64,000 bases of DNA. Origin: Limisphaerales bacterium (GTDB lineage: Bacteria; Verrucomicrobiota; Verrucomicrobiia; Limisphaerales; UBA1096). The notes under the pieces are model-generated. The model did not search any database and was not told the origin of the DNA. It was given only the letters and a program-made list of their open reading frames with translations. This document shows, one piece after another, positions 1 to 10,660 of the stretch (the first letter of the stretch is position 1; every line of letters begins with the position of its first letter). The stretch lies in assembly GCA_004213515.1 (NCBI GenBank), contig SHAK01000007.1, forward strand, positions 21,159-85,158, in the 5' to 3' direction. Position numbers and translations under genes: made by a program.

Positions 1-228
1 CTTAAGTAATTGAGCTCGTAATTCCTGCGAAAGATCAGTCATCTCATCAAAAGAACGAACTCTTTTCTTGTAGATCCAATCAAGTAATTGTTTAGATCGA
101 TATTTTTTATACCCCCAACTAGTCAAAATCTCGTACACCTCTTCATCCGTTAATGACCTTAAATCACTCAACTCAGAGGCAATTAAATGTTTACTCTTCC
201 CGCTATTTATTTCGTCCTGAGCAATCAT
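1..228 (-). CDS. rlmN: 23S rRNA (adenine(2503)-C2)-methyltransferase RlmN, N-terminal part (truncated by window edge)
   Basis: Reverse-strand translation from ATG at 228: MIAQDEINSGKSKHLIASELSDLRSLTDEEVYEILTSWGYKKYRSKQLLDWIYKKRVRSFDEMTDLSQELRAQLLK, open to the edge. GYKKYRxKQLLDWIYKKRVxSFDEMTDLSxxLR is typical of RlmN. ATGA overlap with the upstream glgP stop. Confidence 0.85.
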   Translation of the reverse strand, partial: MIAQDEINSGKSKHLIASELSDLRSLTDEEVYEILTSWGYKKYRSKQLLDWIYKKRVRSFDEMTDLSQELRAQLLK

Positions 229-2354
229 TTATTTAAATAATATATTTTAGTGTAATCACGCACCATACGTGTTGTGTCATATTTAACAGCTAAGGTTGCC
301 ATACTTCTGCGAATTTTCGCTATCCAAGCACGAGGTATACCATTTACGTCACGGTCGTAAAAACAAGGAATAACCTCATTACAAAGCACATTATAAAGGT
401 TTTCGCTGTCTATGCGATCTTGCTCTTCTGTATCCTCAAGATTCGTATCACTTCCAATTGAAAAACCATTAGTACCGTCAAAACCCTCTCTCCACCAACC
501 GTCGAGTATACTCATATTCAAACAGCCGTGAACTGTTGTTTTCATTCCACTAGTACCTGAAGCTTCAAGCGGTCGCCTTGGATTATTAAGCCAAACATCA
601 CATCCAGAGACCATCTGCCTTGCCACATGTACATCATAATTTTCTAGAAATACCAAGTGACTTTTTAAATCAGAGTTTTTACTTAAATGAATAATTTTTT
701 GAATTAACTTTTTACCTTCATCATCTCTGGGGTGCGCTTTACCAGCAAAAATAAATTGCACGGGTTGATTTATGTTTTTAACTATACGCACAAGACTTTC
801 GAAATGGTCAAATATTAATGGCGCTCGCTTATAAGTTGCAAATCTACGAGCAAATCCAATGGTTAAAGCATCAGGATTCAAAAGATGATCAAAAGAAATA
901 AAATCGTTTCCTTTCTTATCATGCACATGCAATTTACGACGCGAAAATTCTATTAACTCGCGTCTCAGCCGATAGCGAAGTGACCATATTTCCTCATCAG
1001 TTATAAAAGAAGTATCTTCAGCCAAAGCCCAAAACTCAGGTTTTACAAATTCTTTTGACCAATCAGAATTCGAACTAACTCGCTCGAGCTTATGCCTCCA
1101 ATATTTCCGCGCAGTCCCTTTCATCCATCCAATTAAATGGATTCCGTTAGTTATATGACCAATCGGAACTTCACTTGCTAAATTATTGGGGTAAAGACTT
1201 GACCACATCTCACGACTAACTACTCCGTGTAATTCGCTAACACCATTGGCCGCTCGAGATCCCTTTAAAGCTAGAACTGTCATACAAAAGTCCTCATTAG
1301 AATCTGAAGGATCTACCCGACCAAGTGCTAGCAGTTCATCAGCTCTCACTTTGAGTTGATCACAAAAATGTCGAGCAGCCGAATCCATTAGTGCTGGACT
1401 AAAACGATCGTGCCCAGCAGGCACTGGTGTATGAGTAGTAAACAAACATTGACTCTTAACCTTCAAAAAAGCCTCATTAAAACCATCACCAATTTCAATT
1501 CGCTCTTTCATTAACTCCAAAACAAGAAAAGCAGCATGCCCTTCATTCATGTGGAATAATGACGGCATAATCCCTAGTTTGCGCAACAAACGCACTCCTC
1601 CGACGCCTAACAAAATTTCCTGCATTATTCGCGTTGAGTTATCGCCACCATAAACACTTTTAGTAAGATCACGGAAATGCGGCTTGTTAGCTTCCAAATT
1701 AGCATCAATCAAATACACTGAACATCTACCGACATTAACTTTCCAAACACAAAATTGAACTGACTCATTAGCAATTTCCACCTCACAAAAAACAGGATTA
1801 CCCTCAACATCCAATAAAGGATCAAGAGGAAGGTTAATTGGATCCAACAAACTGTAATATTCTGTTTGCCAATTGTCTTTATTGATCGACTGCTGAAAAT
1901 ACCCTTCACGATAAAAAAGACTTATACCCACAAAACCCAGTCCTAAATCACTAGCTGATTTCGTATGATCTCCAGCTAGCATTCCCAAGCCTCCAGCAGC
2001 AATAGGTAAAGTTTCATGAAAACCAAACTCGGCACTAAAATATGCCACAGGATTATCTGCTAAATCTTTTGCATTAGAAGCCGCCCATGTATCACTGTCT
2101 TTTAAATAGTCTTCAAACTGAGAAAGTACTGATTCAACTAGATCACTAAACTCATTATCCAACATTCTAGCATGTAATTCCTCATTAGATAATTCACGCA
2201 TTACTGCCACGGCATTATGATAAAGATTCTGCCACGCCCGCGGTGATAAACTTTCAAAAAGATCCTGCGCATCTTGGTTCCAAGTCCACCAAAGATTTCG
2301 AGCCAAACTATTTAGTCTAACAATATTTTTTTCGATACGATTCATGAAACTCAA
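225..2354 (-). CDS. glgP: alpha-glucan (glycogen/starch) phosphorylase, short DUF3417-type GT35
   Basis: N-terminal LARNLWWTWNQDAQDLFESLSPRAW, FHMNEGHAAFLVLE, FARRFATYKRAPLIF and EASGTSGMK PLP-site motif. Confidence 0.93.
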   Translation of the reverse strand: MSFMNRIEKNIVRLNSLARNLWWTWNQDAQDLFESLSPRAWQNLYHNAVAVMRELSNEELHARMLDNEFSDLVESVLSQFEDYLKDSDTWAASNAKDLADNPVAYFSAEFGFHETLPIAAGGLGMLAGDHTKSASDLGLGFVGISLFYREGYFQQSINKDNWQTEYYSLLDPINLPLDPLLDVEGNPVFCEVEIANESVQFCVWKVNVGRCSVYLIDANLEANKPHFRDLTKSVYGGDNSTRIMQEILLGVGGVRLLRKLGIMPSLFHMNEGHAAFLVLELMKERIEIGDGFNEAFLKVKSQCLFTTHTPVPAGHDRFSPALMDSAARHFCDQLKVRADELLALGRVDPSDSNEDFCMTVLALKGSRAANGVSELHGVVSREMWSSLYPNNLASEVPIGHITNGIHLIGWMKGTARKYWRHKLERVSSNSDWSKEFVKPEFWALAEDTSFITDEEIWSLRYRLRRELIEFSRRKLHVHDKKGNDFISFDHLLNPDALTIGFARRFATYKRAPLIFDHFESLVRIVKNINQPVQFIFAGKAHPRDDEGKKLIQKIIHLSKNSDLKSHLVFLENYDVHVARQMVSGCDVWLNNPRRPLEASGTSGMKTTVHGCLNMSILDGWWREGFDGTNGFSIGSDTNLEDTEEQDRIDSENLYNVLCNEVIPCFYDRDVNGIPRAWIAKIRRSMATLAVKYDTTRMVRDYTKIYYLNK

Positions 2355-2541
2355 CAGTTAATTTAAACTAAAATTCTATTTTACTAATTAAAAAACGCGA
2401 TACTCATATACCTTATACTACGCAAGAAACTCTAAAAACCACAACGTTCCTATCAAAAATTTTATTGAATGCCTATTATTCAATTCAATTATTAAGTAAT
2501 AAGGCAAGTTTATCCTTCAAATAGAAGCTTTCAAATGGTAG

Positions 2542-4050
2542 ATGCCAAGTGGCATGCAACATAAACCTTTTTTGTTTTTAGTTTTTTTAATTATTGCAGC
2601 ACTGAGTCAAACATCTGCCCAATCAAAGAATCGTCCTAATATACTTTTCATGATGTCTGATGACCATGCTTTAGAGGGTATAGGCGCCTATGGATCTTGG
2701 TTAAAAGATTACTGCCACACACCATCTATAGATCAACTAGCATTCGAAGGGATGCGCTTTAGCAACGTATGTTGTAACAATTCAATTTGCTCTCCAAGCC
2801 GTGCAAGCATTATCAGCGGACAATACTCACATGTTACAGGAGCTCTAAACCTCGGCTGCGAACTAAAACCTAATGCTCCAAGCTACATTCGCCAATTAAC
2901 CAATTCTGGTTATCAGACTTGTGTTGTAGGTAAGTGGCATATGAAGCAGTTCCCAAGAGGTACAAGTGACTTTGCTGTAACTGTTGGTCAAGGGAGTTAT
3001 TTTAATCCTACTCTCCACCGACCATCAGGTAACAAAGAAAAATATCAAGGCTACTACGCCGACCGATACACAGATTGGGCGCTCAAGTGGCTAGATAAAC
3101 GGGACAAAAAAAACCCTTTCTACCTTAGTCTGCATTTTAAGGGCCCCCACGAATATTTCGAATATCCCAAGCGATGGGCCAAACTACACGATAGTGTTAA
3201 TATACCTGAACCACCTAGTTTACATGAGGACATAACCAAGACTAGTCCATTACTCAAAGGTAAACACTATTCAGTTTTATACGACGATGAGGGCCCAAAA
3301 AGTTTCTACCTCGTTTACGAGGACTACCTTAAACAACATTCCAATAACCCAAAAGAGCGTCGTTCAATTGCCTATCAGCATATGATAAAAAAATATCTTC
3401 GTTGTGTGGCAGCTATTGATGACAATGTTAAGCGAGTAGTCGAGTATCTAAGGAAAGAAGGCATATTAGATAACACTTTAATTATTTATACTAGCGATCA
3501 AGGCTACTGGCTAGGTCAGCATAATATGCATGATAAAAGGCTTATACTTGAAGAATCACTCAAGATGCCATTAATCGTCCGTTATCCAAAGGAGATTAAA
3601 GCTGGAAGTATTAGCACAAAATTAGGCATGAACATAGACTTCGGCCCGACCATTCTCGACTATGCTAATGCCTCTATCCCAAGTGTGATGCAGGGCGTAA
3701 GTCTACGCCCCCTTTTAAAAGGAAAATCTCCAGTCAACTGGAGGTCATCTATTTTTTACGCTTATTATAATAGATCTCCTAAACATTGGGGGATTCGTAC
3801 CGAACGTTACAAATTAATCCGCTTTCCTGACACGGAAGCAGTGGAATTTTATGATTTACAAGAAGACCCAAGTGAAATGTACAACTTGGGATCAGAATCC
3901 GGTTATAAAAAGCAAATTACCAGTACGCAAAAACAACTCAGTAGTCTAATGACCGAAATCGGAATTACTCGTGATTTCCTAATTAATAAAATGGGAGACA
4001 ATACAAAACTACCTCCGCGCACACACAAAAAACGAGTTAAGAAAAATTAA
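2542..4050 (+). CDS. secreted sulfatase (arylsulfatase family)
   Basis: Signal peptide, RPNILFMMSDD, CSPSRAS formylglycine signature, VVGKWHM, C-terminal YDLQEDPSEMYNL. Confidence 0.93.
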   Translation: MPSGMQHKPFLFLVFLIIAALSQTSAQSKNRPNILFMMSDDHALEGIGAYGSWLKDYCHTPSIDQLAFEGMRFSNVCCNNSICSPSRASIISGQYSHVTGALNLGCELKPNAPSYIRQLTNSGYQTCVVGKWHMKQFPRGTSDFAVTVGQGSYFNPTLHRPSGNKEKYQGYYADRYTDWALKWLDKRDKKNPFYLSLHFKGPHEYFEYPKRWAKLHDSVNIPEPPSLHEDITKTSPLLKGKHYSVLYDDEGPKSFYLVYEDYLKQHSNNPKERRSIAYQHMIKKYLRCVAAIDDNVKRVVEYLRKEGILDNTLIIYTSDQGYWLGQHNMHDKRLILEESLKMPLIVRYPKEIKAGSISTKLGMNIDFGPTILDYANASIPSVMQGVSLRPLLKGKSPVNWRSSIFYAYYNRSPKHWGIRTERYKLIRFPDTEAVEFYDLQEDPSEMYNLGSESGYKKQITSTQKQLSSLMTEIGITRDFLINKMGDNTKLPPRTHKKRVKKN

Positions 4051-4066
4051 CAAATTTTGGTATAGA

Positions 4067-6238
4067 TTAACGAATCGAATTGGCCCAGTTTATAAATTGT
4101 CTTTGCTGATCAACCTGAAAGCGATTGGGGCCATCTGGACTTATCCAAGTAAGCGCAGCATCTGCTTTTTTTGGATTATTTAAACGAACTTGATTAATTG
4201 CTTTTTTGATTGCGTCATGATCAGCAAAACGATCACGCTTTGGCGTAACAATAAGGCACGGTTTAGGAAGTATCTCCGCAATCAAATCTTTATAATCAAA
4301 TGGCAATTCAGCCTCTCGATCATCAAACCAACCAAGCTTAGGCTGTAAGGCATGTAAATTCCAAAGCCGTTGATTTCCTCCCGTGGCTATTTCTTTAGAT
4401 GTATCCCGCAATGGAGTCCATCCACTAAAACATGCCATTCCAGCAATACGATCATCCAAGACGCCAGTATACATTGCGGCAATCGAACCAGTTGAATATC
4501 CAAGTAAAAAAACACGATTCTTGTCAAAAAATGGAACTACAGATTTTGATTTACCTTTGCCATCAAGGACAAAACTCACCGCATCACGAGCATCCATAAC
4601 CATTCGACCTAACTTGGACCAACGAGGATAGTTAGTATAAAAATCACGGCCTTCAAGTAACCTTAAACCAAAACCGCATTGATCATAAGCAATTACCGCA
4701 AACCCATTTTCCGCCAAACGATGATACAGAGTTGTTCCCTGTACCCCGTAGCCTTCGTTGTAGCCACTGTGATATGATAGAGGATGAAGCCATATTACTA
4801 CTGGCAACTTCCCTGTTAGACCTTTCTTAAAATACAAATTCCCCCTTACATTTAAACCAAATTGTATTGGCACTCGGCTTATTCCTTTGGGGGACCAACG
4901 ATCATGAGTCATCAGCTTTGACTCAGCCTCTGTTAAAAACTTGGGTTTATTAGGAACGATTATTTCCTCTAGCACTTGCCCAAACGACCATAGGACTTTA
5001 TCGCGAATACTTGATTTATGATTAATTAATCTGTCAATCTGCTTCTGATTAGCATTCCAATCATGCCAATTAAAATCGTGAATTAATTTTTCCGAAAATT
5101 CATTAGGACGAGCCAAACGGCGCCCAAAAGATATATCAATCCAATCTAAATTTCGCTGGCGATCTGAAAAACTAATTTGCTCTGGAGGTAATCCTGAAGA
5201 GTGCCCTCCAGCCCGATAATCGATTCGCAGATTTTTACCTGAATCAAGAAGTTGATAAACCGAGCGGCCTTCAATGTAAGCTTTTTCTACAGCAAAGGTT
5301 GGCTCTGAACCATCGTTATGCCCGGTGTGAATAAGACAAGCACGAGGAGCGATAAGGGCATACCAACCATGAGCATCAATCGGCAGTTCATTTTCTCTTC
5401 CAACGAATTGACGCAACGACGGTAGAAACCATTCATTCGGAAAATCAGCCGGTGTCTCAGCATAAGTATTACGACTTGTTAATCGATACGGGCTTGAAGC
5501 TGGTGAACCAGGGCTTCGAGCTACAATACAAGTTATACGCTCGTCAAATGCCCCAGCTATCATCGCCTGTTTTCCATAACGAGAGAATCCAATGATAGCG
5601 ATCTGCCGTGGTATAATTTGAATAATTGATGACCCGCTAAGCAAATAATCAATACAACGACTAGCAATCCATGCCTTAGTGCTAATTTCCGTCCAAGTCG
5701 CTTCAGGATACTCTCTACGCACAGTCTCCCAAACATTATCATAACCTGCATAGCCCTCTTCTCTGTGATGGCTATCGATACCAGGAAACAAACAGACAGC
5801 ATAACCTCTCTTGAGCGCATCCTCCGCCCAATAGCGTTGATAAAATCGAGGTGCAGTCAATAATAATGGGAAGGAACCCTTTTCTTTTGGTGTCCAAAGT
5901 GCCATTTCGAACGCCACTTGATTGGGAGTATTAAGTACAATTCTTATACGACGACGAACCGAACTATCTTTAAAAGTTTTTTCAGATATCACTTCAGCTG
6001 AAATAATCTTCGGAGTAATCGCTGGATAGCTTCCAACAAAATACTGAATTAGCAATGAGCGAATTTCATCTCGGCGCTCTGGCCATTCCAATTTGGAATC
6101 AACACTTCGTCCATCGGTAAATTCAAGTAAAGGGGGCAACTCAGAGCGAAACTGGATTTGCCCTATCAATTTAGAAAAATGAAGAAAAAAGAAAGAGGCT
6201 ACAACAAGCCTAATGGTAATATTAAGGGTTGTATTCAA
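4067..6238 (-). CDS. secreted protein with two alpha/beta-hydrolase modules: N-terminal CE15 glucuronoyl-esterase-like, C-terminal second hydrolase
   Basis: GFSRYGKQAMIAGAFDERI (CE15-type GxSRxGK), LIAPRACLIHTG, GGHSSG; then a second domain with VVIWLHP, AYDQCGFG, GYSTGSIAAMYTGVLDDRI. Confidence 0.7.
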   Translation of the reverse strand: MNTTLNITIRLVVASFFFLHFSKLIGQIQFRSELPPLLEFTDGRSVDSKLEWPERRDEIRSLLIQYFVGSYPAITPKIISAEVISEKTFKDSSVRRRIRIVLNTPNQVAFEMALWTPKEKGSFPLLLTAPRFYQRYWAEDALKRGYAVCLFPGIDSHHREEGYAGYDNVWETVRREYPEATWTEISTKAWIASRCIDYLLSGSSIIQIIPRQIAIIGFSRYGKQAMIAGAFDERITCIVARSPGSPASSPYRLTSRNTYAETPADFPNEWFLPSLRQFVGRENELPIDAHGWYALIAPRACLIHTGHNDGSEPTFAVEKAYIEGRSVYQLLDSGKNLRIDYRAGGHSSGLPPEQISFSDRQRNLDWIDISFGRRLARPNEFSEKLIHDFNWHDWNANQKQIDRLINHKSSIRDKVLWSFGQVLEEIIVPNKPKFLTEAESKLMTHDRWSPKGISRVPIQFGLNVRGNLYFKKGLTGKLPVVIWLHPLSYHSGYNEGYGVQGTTLYHRLAENGFAVIAYDQCGFGLRLLEGRDFYTNYPRWSKLGRMVMDARDAVSFVLDGKGKSKSVVPFFDKNRVFLLGYSTGSIAAMYTGVLDDRIAGMACFSGWTPLRDTSKEIATGGNQRLWNLHALQPKLGWFDDREAELPFDYKDLIAEILPKPCLIVTPKRDRFADHDAIKKAINQVRLNNPKKADAALTWISPDGPNRFQVDQQRQFINWANSIR

Positions 6239-6284
6239 GAAAGACTGCTAACACCTATGACACACTACGACAAGTGCTTGATAA

Positions 6285-7502
6285 TTAACCAAGAAAAGAA
6301 TTATGCACTTCATTTGTAGCACCCTCAGCCTGATCAAGGTCGATGACTACTGAAATCTTAATCTCACTAGTAGAAATCATTTGAATATTAACGCCAGCAT
6401 TAGCCAAAACTTCAAACATCTTTGCAGCTACACCTGAATGACTACGCATCCCAACTCCTACAATGGAAAGCTTACCAATATTTTCATCAGTCAACACTTT
6501 ACCAAAACTTACTTCCTTGTGCATAGTATCGATTACTCCTAGAGCCTTGGCTACATCTGGTTTATCGATTGTAAAAGAAAGATCAGTGGCGGGTGTTTCT
6601 GTACCATGGCTAATATTCTGCACGATCATGTCTACATTAATTGCAGAAGTAGCAAGCCGTTGAAAAATAAGCGAAGCGACACCAGGTTTGTCTGGAACCC
6701 CAACTAAGGTAATCTTAGCTTGGTTTTTATCAAGTGATACGCCGCGGATTACAACGTCTTCCATACTTTTAGTTTCTTCCTTCACAATTGTACCGGGATT
6801 ATCATTTAGGCTAGAACGAACCTCGAAAACAACACCAAATTTCTTTGCAAACTCAACAGATCGAGACTGCATAACTTTTGCACCAAGACTAGCCAGCTCA
6901 AGCATTTCATCATATGAAATATCCTCAAGCTTCTTTGCTGATTGAACTACTCTAGGGTCACAGGTATATACACCATCTACGTCAGTAAAAATCTGACACA
7001 AATCTGCTTCTAATGCTGCAGCCAAGGCAATTGCTGTTAAATCAGATCCACCTCGGCCCAATGTGGTAATATGACCTTTACTGGTTTGCCCCTGAAATCC
7101 AGCCACTATAGTGACATTTCCTGAATTAAGTAATTCATGGATTTTCTCTGGGGTTATATTGAGAATTTTAGCTTTAGAGTGAACTCCGTCTGTAACAATA
7201 CCTGCTTGAGCACCAGTCAATGACGCAGCAGGAATATCCATTGACTGCAAAGCAATTGCCAATAAAGCAATCGTTGTCTGTTCGCCGGTTGAAAGTAACA
7301 CATCCATCTCTCGCTCACTAGGAACCGGCATAAAGCTCTTGGCCATGCCAATTAGATTGTCTGTCACTCCTTTCATCGCGGAAACAACCACTACAACTTG
7401 ATCTCCGCGACGGCGATATTCGGCTACACGGTTTGCAACGTTGCTGATACGATCGATATCAGCAACCGAAGATCCACCATATTTCTGAACAATCAATGCC
7501 AT
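6285..7502 (-). CDS. lysC: aspartate kinase
   Basis: MALIVQKYGGSSVADIDRI, TLGRGGSDLTAIALAAAL, FTDVDGVYTCDPR, C-terminal ACT domains. Confidence 0.96.
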   Translation of the reverse strand: MALIVQKYGGSSVADIDRISNVANRVAEYRRRGDQVVVVVSAMKGVTDNLIGMAKSFMPVPSEREMDVLLSTGEQTTIALLAIALQSMDIPAASLTGAQAGIVTDGVHSKAKILNITPEKIHELLNSGNVTIVAGFQGQTSKGHITTLGRGGSDLTAIALAAALEADLCQIFTDVDGVYTCDPRVVQSAKKLEDISYDEMLELASLGAKVMQSRSVEFAKKFGVVFEVRSSLNDNPGTIVKEETKSMEDVVIRGVSLDKNQAKITLVGVPDKPGVASLIFQRLATSAINVDMIVQNISHGTETPATDLSFTIDKPDVAKALGVIDTMHKEVSFGKVLTDENIGKLSIVGVGMRSHSGVAAKMFEVLANAGVNIQMISTSEIKISVVIDLDQAEGATNEVHNSFLG

Positions 7503-7704
7503 TAAAAATTAGCTGAGTGCAAAATAAACTCTAAAATATTAAAAAAACACTCCAAGTCCGCTAAAGGACGGGTTGGATTACAATAAACAGAAGTCACTTG
7601 CAAGTACCAGCTGCATCTAAGATCGAGCAATTATTTTTAAATAAAAAAACACTTGATATAAACAGCAAAGTTTTCAAAAGGTTTTTGCCTGTATCAAATC
7701 TACT

Positions 7705-9168
7705 TTGTATCTTCGTGCAGTGAAGTTTTTGTTATGTTTAATCTTTTTTACCCTTAGCTTGGAAACATGCCTTGCTTCTAATAAGCCTAATATTGTTCTT
7801 ATTATGTGCGATGATCTAGGATGGGGAGATGTTGGCTTCAACGAATGGCCCGTACCTGATGGGCATGGAGGAATCCAGATTGAAAGTAACAAAATCATCA
7901 GGACCCCTTACTTAAACGCAATGGCAAAAGAAGGTCTTAAATTCAACAGGTTCTATTCTGCATCACCTGTTTGTAGCCCAACGCGAGGAAGCTGCATCAC
8001 AGGTCGACACCCATACCGCTATGGAATTCTTTATGCCAACACTGGCCACATGAAAACTGAAGAATTAACACTCGCTGAATTACTAAAAACAAAGGGATAT
8101 GCAACTGGACATTTCGGTAAATGGCACCTTGGTACGCTAACTAAAAAAGATAAAGATGCCAATAGAGGTGGTCCGAAAGCCAAAAAACATTTCTCACCGC
8201 CACAACTGAACGGTTTCGATATATGCTTTAGCACTGAATCTAAGGTCCCAACATGGGATCCCTTAATTAGACCGAAAGGCAATAGCTCTCGTACTTGGTG
8301 GGATCCTGTTCAAGAACGCAAAAATGAAGAAGCATACGGCACAGCTTATTGGAATGAAAAAAGTGAAAAAGTCACTCAAAATACAAAAGGCGCTAATTCT
8401 CGAATAATCATGGATAGAGCGATTTCTTTTATTCAGAATGCCACCGAGAAAAATCAACCTTTTTTCAGTATAATATGGTTTCATACCCCTCACCTTCCAG
8501 TAGTAGCTGGACCTAAATATACGAAAATATACAAAAATTATTCTAAATATGAACAACATTACTTCGGCTGTATTACTGCAATGGATGAACAAATTGGGAG
8601 ACTTCGTTCAAAGCTAAGGGATCTAAATGTAGCAGAAAATACCGTATTATTTTTCACAAGTGACAATGGACCTGAAGGTCAAAAAGGTAAGGCGCCAGGT
8701 AGCACAGGTTACCTAAATGGACGCAAACGCTCATTACTTGAAGGTGGAATTCGAGTACCTGGCCTAGTTGAGTGGCCAGCGAAAATTAAACCTGGCCGTA
8801 AAACTGACATTCCATGTGTCACTAGCGATTATTTGCCTACTATTCTTGATATGCTCGAAATTAAACCCATCACCAATCGTCCAATTGACGGGATTAGCCT
8901 CCTTCCATTATTAAAAAATAAAATGACGAATCGCGGAAAAGCAATAGGTTTTGAGTCCAAAGGTCAAACAGCATGGATTGGCGATCGTTACAAACTTTAC
9001 TCCAGCGTAAAAGCCAGGAGTGAACCTCAACTTTTTGACTTAAAAACAGATCCTTCTGAAAAGAAAAATTTAGCAAAAAGCAAACCAATATTGGTAAAAC
9101 GATTAGCCAAAGAATTGGCTGCTTGGCGCAGTTCTTGCAAATTAAGTGCAATGGGCAAAGATTACTGA
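7705..9168 (+). CDS. secreted sulfatase
   Basis: KPNIVLIMCDDLGWGDVGFN, CSPTRGSCITGR, GHFGKWHLG, FFTSDNGPEG. Confidence 0.94.
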   Translation: MYLRAVKFLLCLIFFTLSLETCLASNKPNIVLIMCDDLGWGDVGFNEWPVPDGHGGIQIESNKIIRTPYLNAMAKEGLKFNRFYSASPVCSPTRGSCITGRHPYRYGILYANTGHMKTEELTLAELLKTKGYATGHFGKWHLGTLTKKDKDANRGGPKAKKHFSPPQLNGFDICFSTESKVPTWDPLIRPKGNSSRTWWDPVQERKNEEAYGTAYWNEKSEKVTQNTKGANSRIIMDRAISFIQNATEKNQPFFSIIWFHTPHLPVVAGPKYTKIYKNYSKYEQHYFGCITAMDEQIGRLRSKLRDLNVAENTVLFFTSDNGPEGQKGKAPGSTGYLNGRKRSLLEGGIRVPGLVEWPAKIKPGRKTDIPCVTSDYLPTILDMLEIKPITNRPIDGISLLPLLKNKMTNRGKAIGFESKGQTAWIGDRYKLYSSVKARSEPQLFDLKTDPSEKKNLAKSKPILVKRLAKELAAWRSSCKLSAMGKDY

Positions 9169-9170
9169 TA

Positions 9171-9725
9171 ATGCTAAAGCGATATTACAAGCATCGATGG
9201 TTAAAATTGCTTCTAATTTTAGCTATATTTGATGTTTGTATTTATCTTTGGTGGACTGGAAATCAAAAAGAACGCCAATTCGACAGCATCATCCAAAATG
9301 CAGAGAAAGAGTTCAAAGTAGAATTTGCTCTTATTAAAGCTGTTATTTGGCATGAAAGCCGATTTAACGAAAAAGCCATTGGTAAAGCAGGAGAAATTGG
9401 ACTTATGCAATTGATGGAATTAGCCGCATTTGAGTGGGCAGATAAAAAAAAAATAGAAAACTTTGAGCACATACATGTTTTTGACCCACGCACAAATATT
9501 CTTGCAGGTACATATTATTTAAAAACTCGAATGGCACGGTATGCTCATACCGATGATCCCCTACCCTTCGCGTTAGCCGATTACAACGCCGGACGAGCAA
9601 ACGTATTACGCTGGGCTAAAGACACAGCTCGTACTAATAGCGTAAATTTTATCAATAACATTGATTTTCCTGGAACTCGTAAATACATCGACCAAGTATC
9701 AAGTCGTATGAATCAATATCGCTGA
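9171..9725 (+). CDS. membrane-anchored lytic murein transglycosylase (SLT domain)
   Basis: FALIKAVIWHESRFNEKAIGKAGEIGLMQLM ... ADYNAGRANVLRW. The listed ORF starts at 9123 but ATG 9171 removes the overlap with the sulfatase. Confidence 0.88.
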   Translation: MLKRYYKHRWLKLLLILAIFDVCIYLWWTGNQKERQFDSIIQNAEKEFKVEFALIKAVIWHESRFNEKAIGKAGEIGLMQLMELAAFEWADKKKIENFEHIHVFDPRTNILAGTYYLKTRMARYAHTDDPLPFALADYNAGRANVLRWAKDTARTNSVNFINNIDFPGTRKYIDQVSSRMNQYR

Positions 9726-9779
9726 GGTTCAAATACATACAAGGTTTGCCAACTTTTCGATGTAGAGTAAAGTGGCCCC

Positions 9780-10583
9780 GTGCTTGTAGATTTCACAAAA
9801 ATGAATGGGGCTGGGAACGATTTCGTATTAATTGATAATAGAAAAATCGGGCTTCAATTATCGCAAGAACAAATAAAATATATATGTGATCGACAACGTG
9901 GAATAGGAGCTGATGGTATTATGCTTTTACGAAACGCCGGCGGCGAAGCAGATCTAGGTTGGGATTTTTATAATCAGGACGGTAGTGAAGGCGAAATGTG
10001 CGGCAATGGTGCTCGATGCTTCGCAAGATTTGCCCAAAGCAAATTAAAAAGTAGTGACACCATATCCTTCGAAACTCTTGCAGGAATCATACAAGCCAAG
10101 CTGCAAGGTGAAAATGCAATAATAAATCTAACTCCACCGGAGGACTTGCGTATAGACGATCATATTAGCACCTCACACGGGGAACTTGAAATCCATTCAG
10201 TAAATACGGGTGTACCTCATGCAGTTTTATTTGTTGAAGACGCTGACAAAGCCATGGTCTCAAAGTTGGGTAAGGAAATCCGACACCACGATCATTACTC
10301 TCCAGCCGGCACTAATGTAAATTTTGTCCAATTAACTGGTAACAACTCAATCCATGTTCGCACATACGAACGCGGAGTAGGCGAAACGCTCGCTTGCGGA
10401 ACTGGAGTTACAGCCTCCGGCCTTATTACAGCTAAACTTCATGGATATGCTTCGCCTATCTCGGTTCGAGTTTTAGGAGGAGACTACTTATCAGTAGATT
10501 TCGAAACAGATGGAAATTCTTTCAAAAATATTAAATTAACCGGCCCAGCAGAATTCGTATTTACCGGTCAGATAGAAATTTAA
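9780..10583 (+). CDS. dapF: diaminopimelate epimerase
   Basis: FTKMNGAGNDFVLID, EMCGNGARCFARFA, RTYERGVGETLACGTGVTAS; GTG start. Confidence 0.96.
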   Translation: MLVDFTKMNGAGNDFVLIDNRKIGLQLSQEQIKYICDRQRGIGADGIMLLRNAGGEADLGWDFYNQDGSEGEMCGNGARCFARFAQSKLKSSDTISFETLAGIIQAKLQGENAIINLTPPEDLRIDDHISTSHGELEIHSVNTGVPHAVLFVEDADKAMVSKLGKEIRHHDHYSPAGTNVNFVQLTGNNSIHVRTYERGVGETLACGTGVTASGLITAKLHGYASPISVRVLGGDYLSVDFETDGNSFKNIKLTGPAEFVFTGQIEI

Positions 10584-10610
10584 TATTCTTTTAGTAAACT
10601 CATAAAAGAA

Positions 10611-10643
10611 AATAGGCTTCCAAATGGAAGCCTATTAATTTTT
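10611..10643 (+). terminator. rho-independent terminator downstream of dapF (may serve both convergent genes)
   Basis: AATAGGCTTCC-AAAT-GGAAGCCTATT followed by AATTTTTTA: perfect 11-bp stem. Confidence 0.85.
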
Positions 10644-10660
10644 TACTTTATAAAATAAAA

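Noticed and set aside
2470-2512. Imperfect inverted repeat TGCCTATTATT...AGTAATAAGGCA upstream of the first sulfatase
   Set aside because: Contains a bulge and a long A/T-rich loop; too weak to call as terminator or operator.
8031-8592. Overlapping minus-strand ORFs inside the second sulfatase
   Set aside because: Shadow frames of a well-supported sulfatase CDS.
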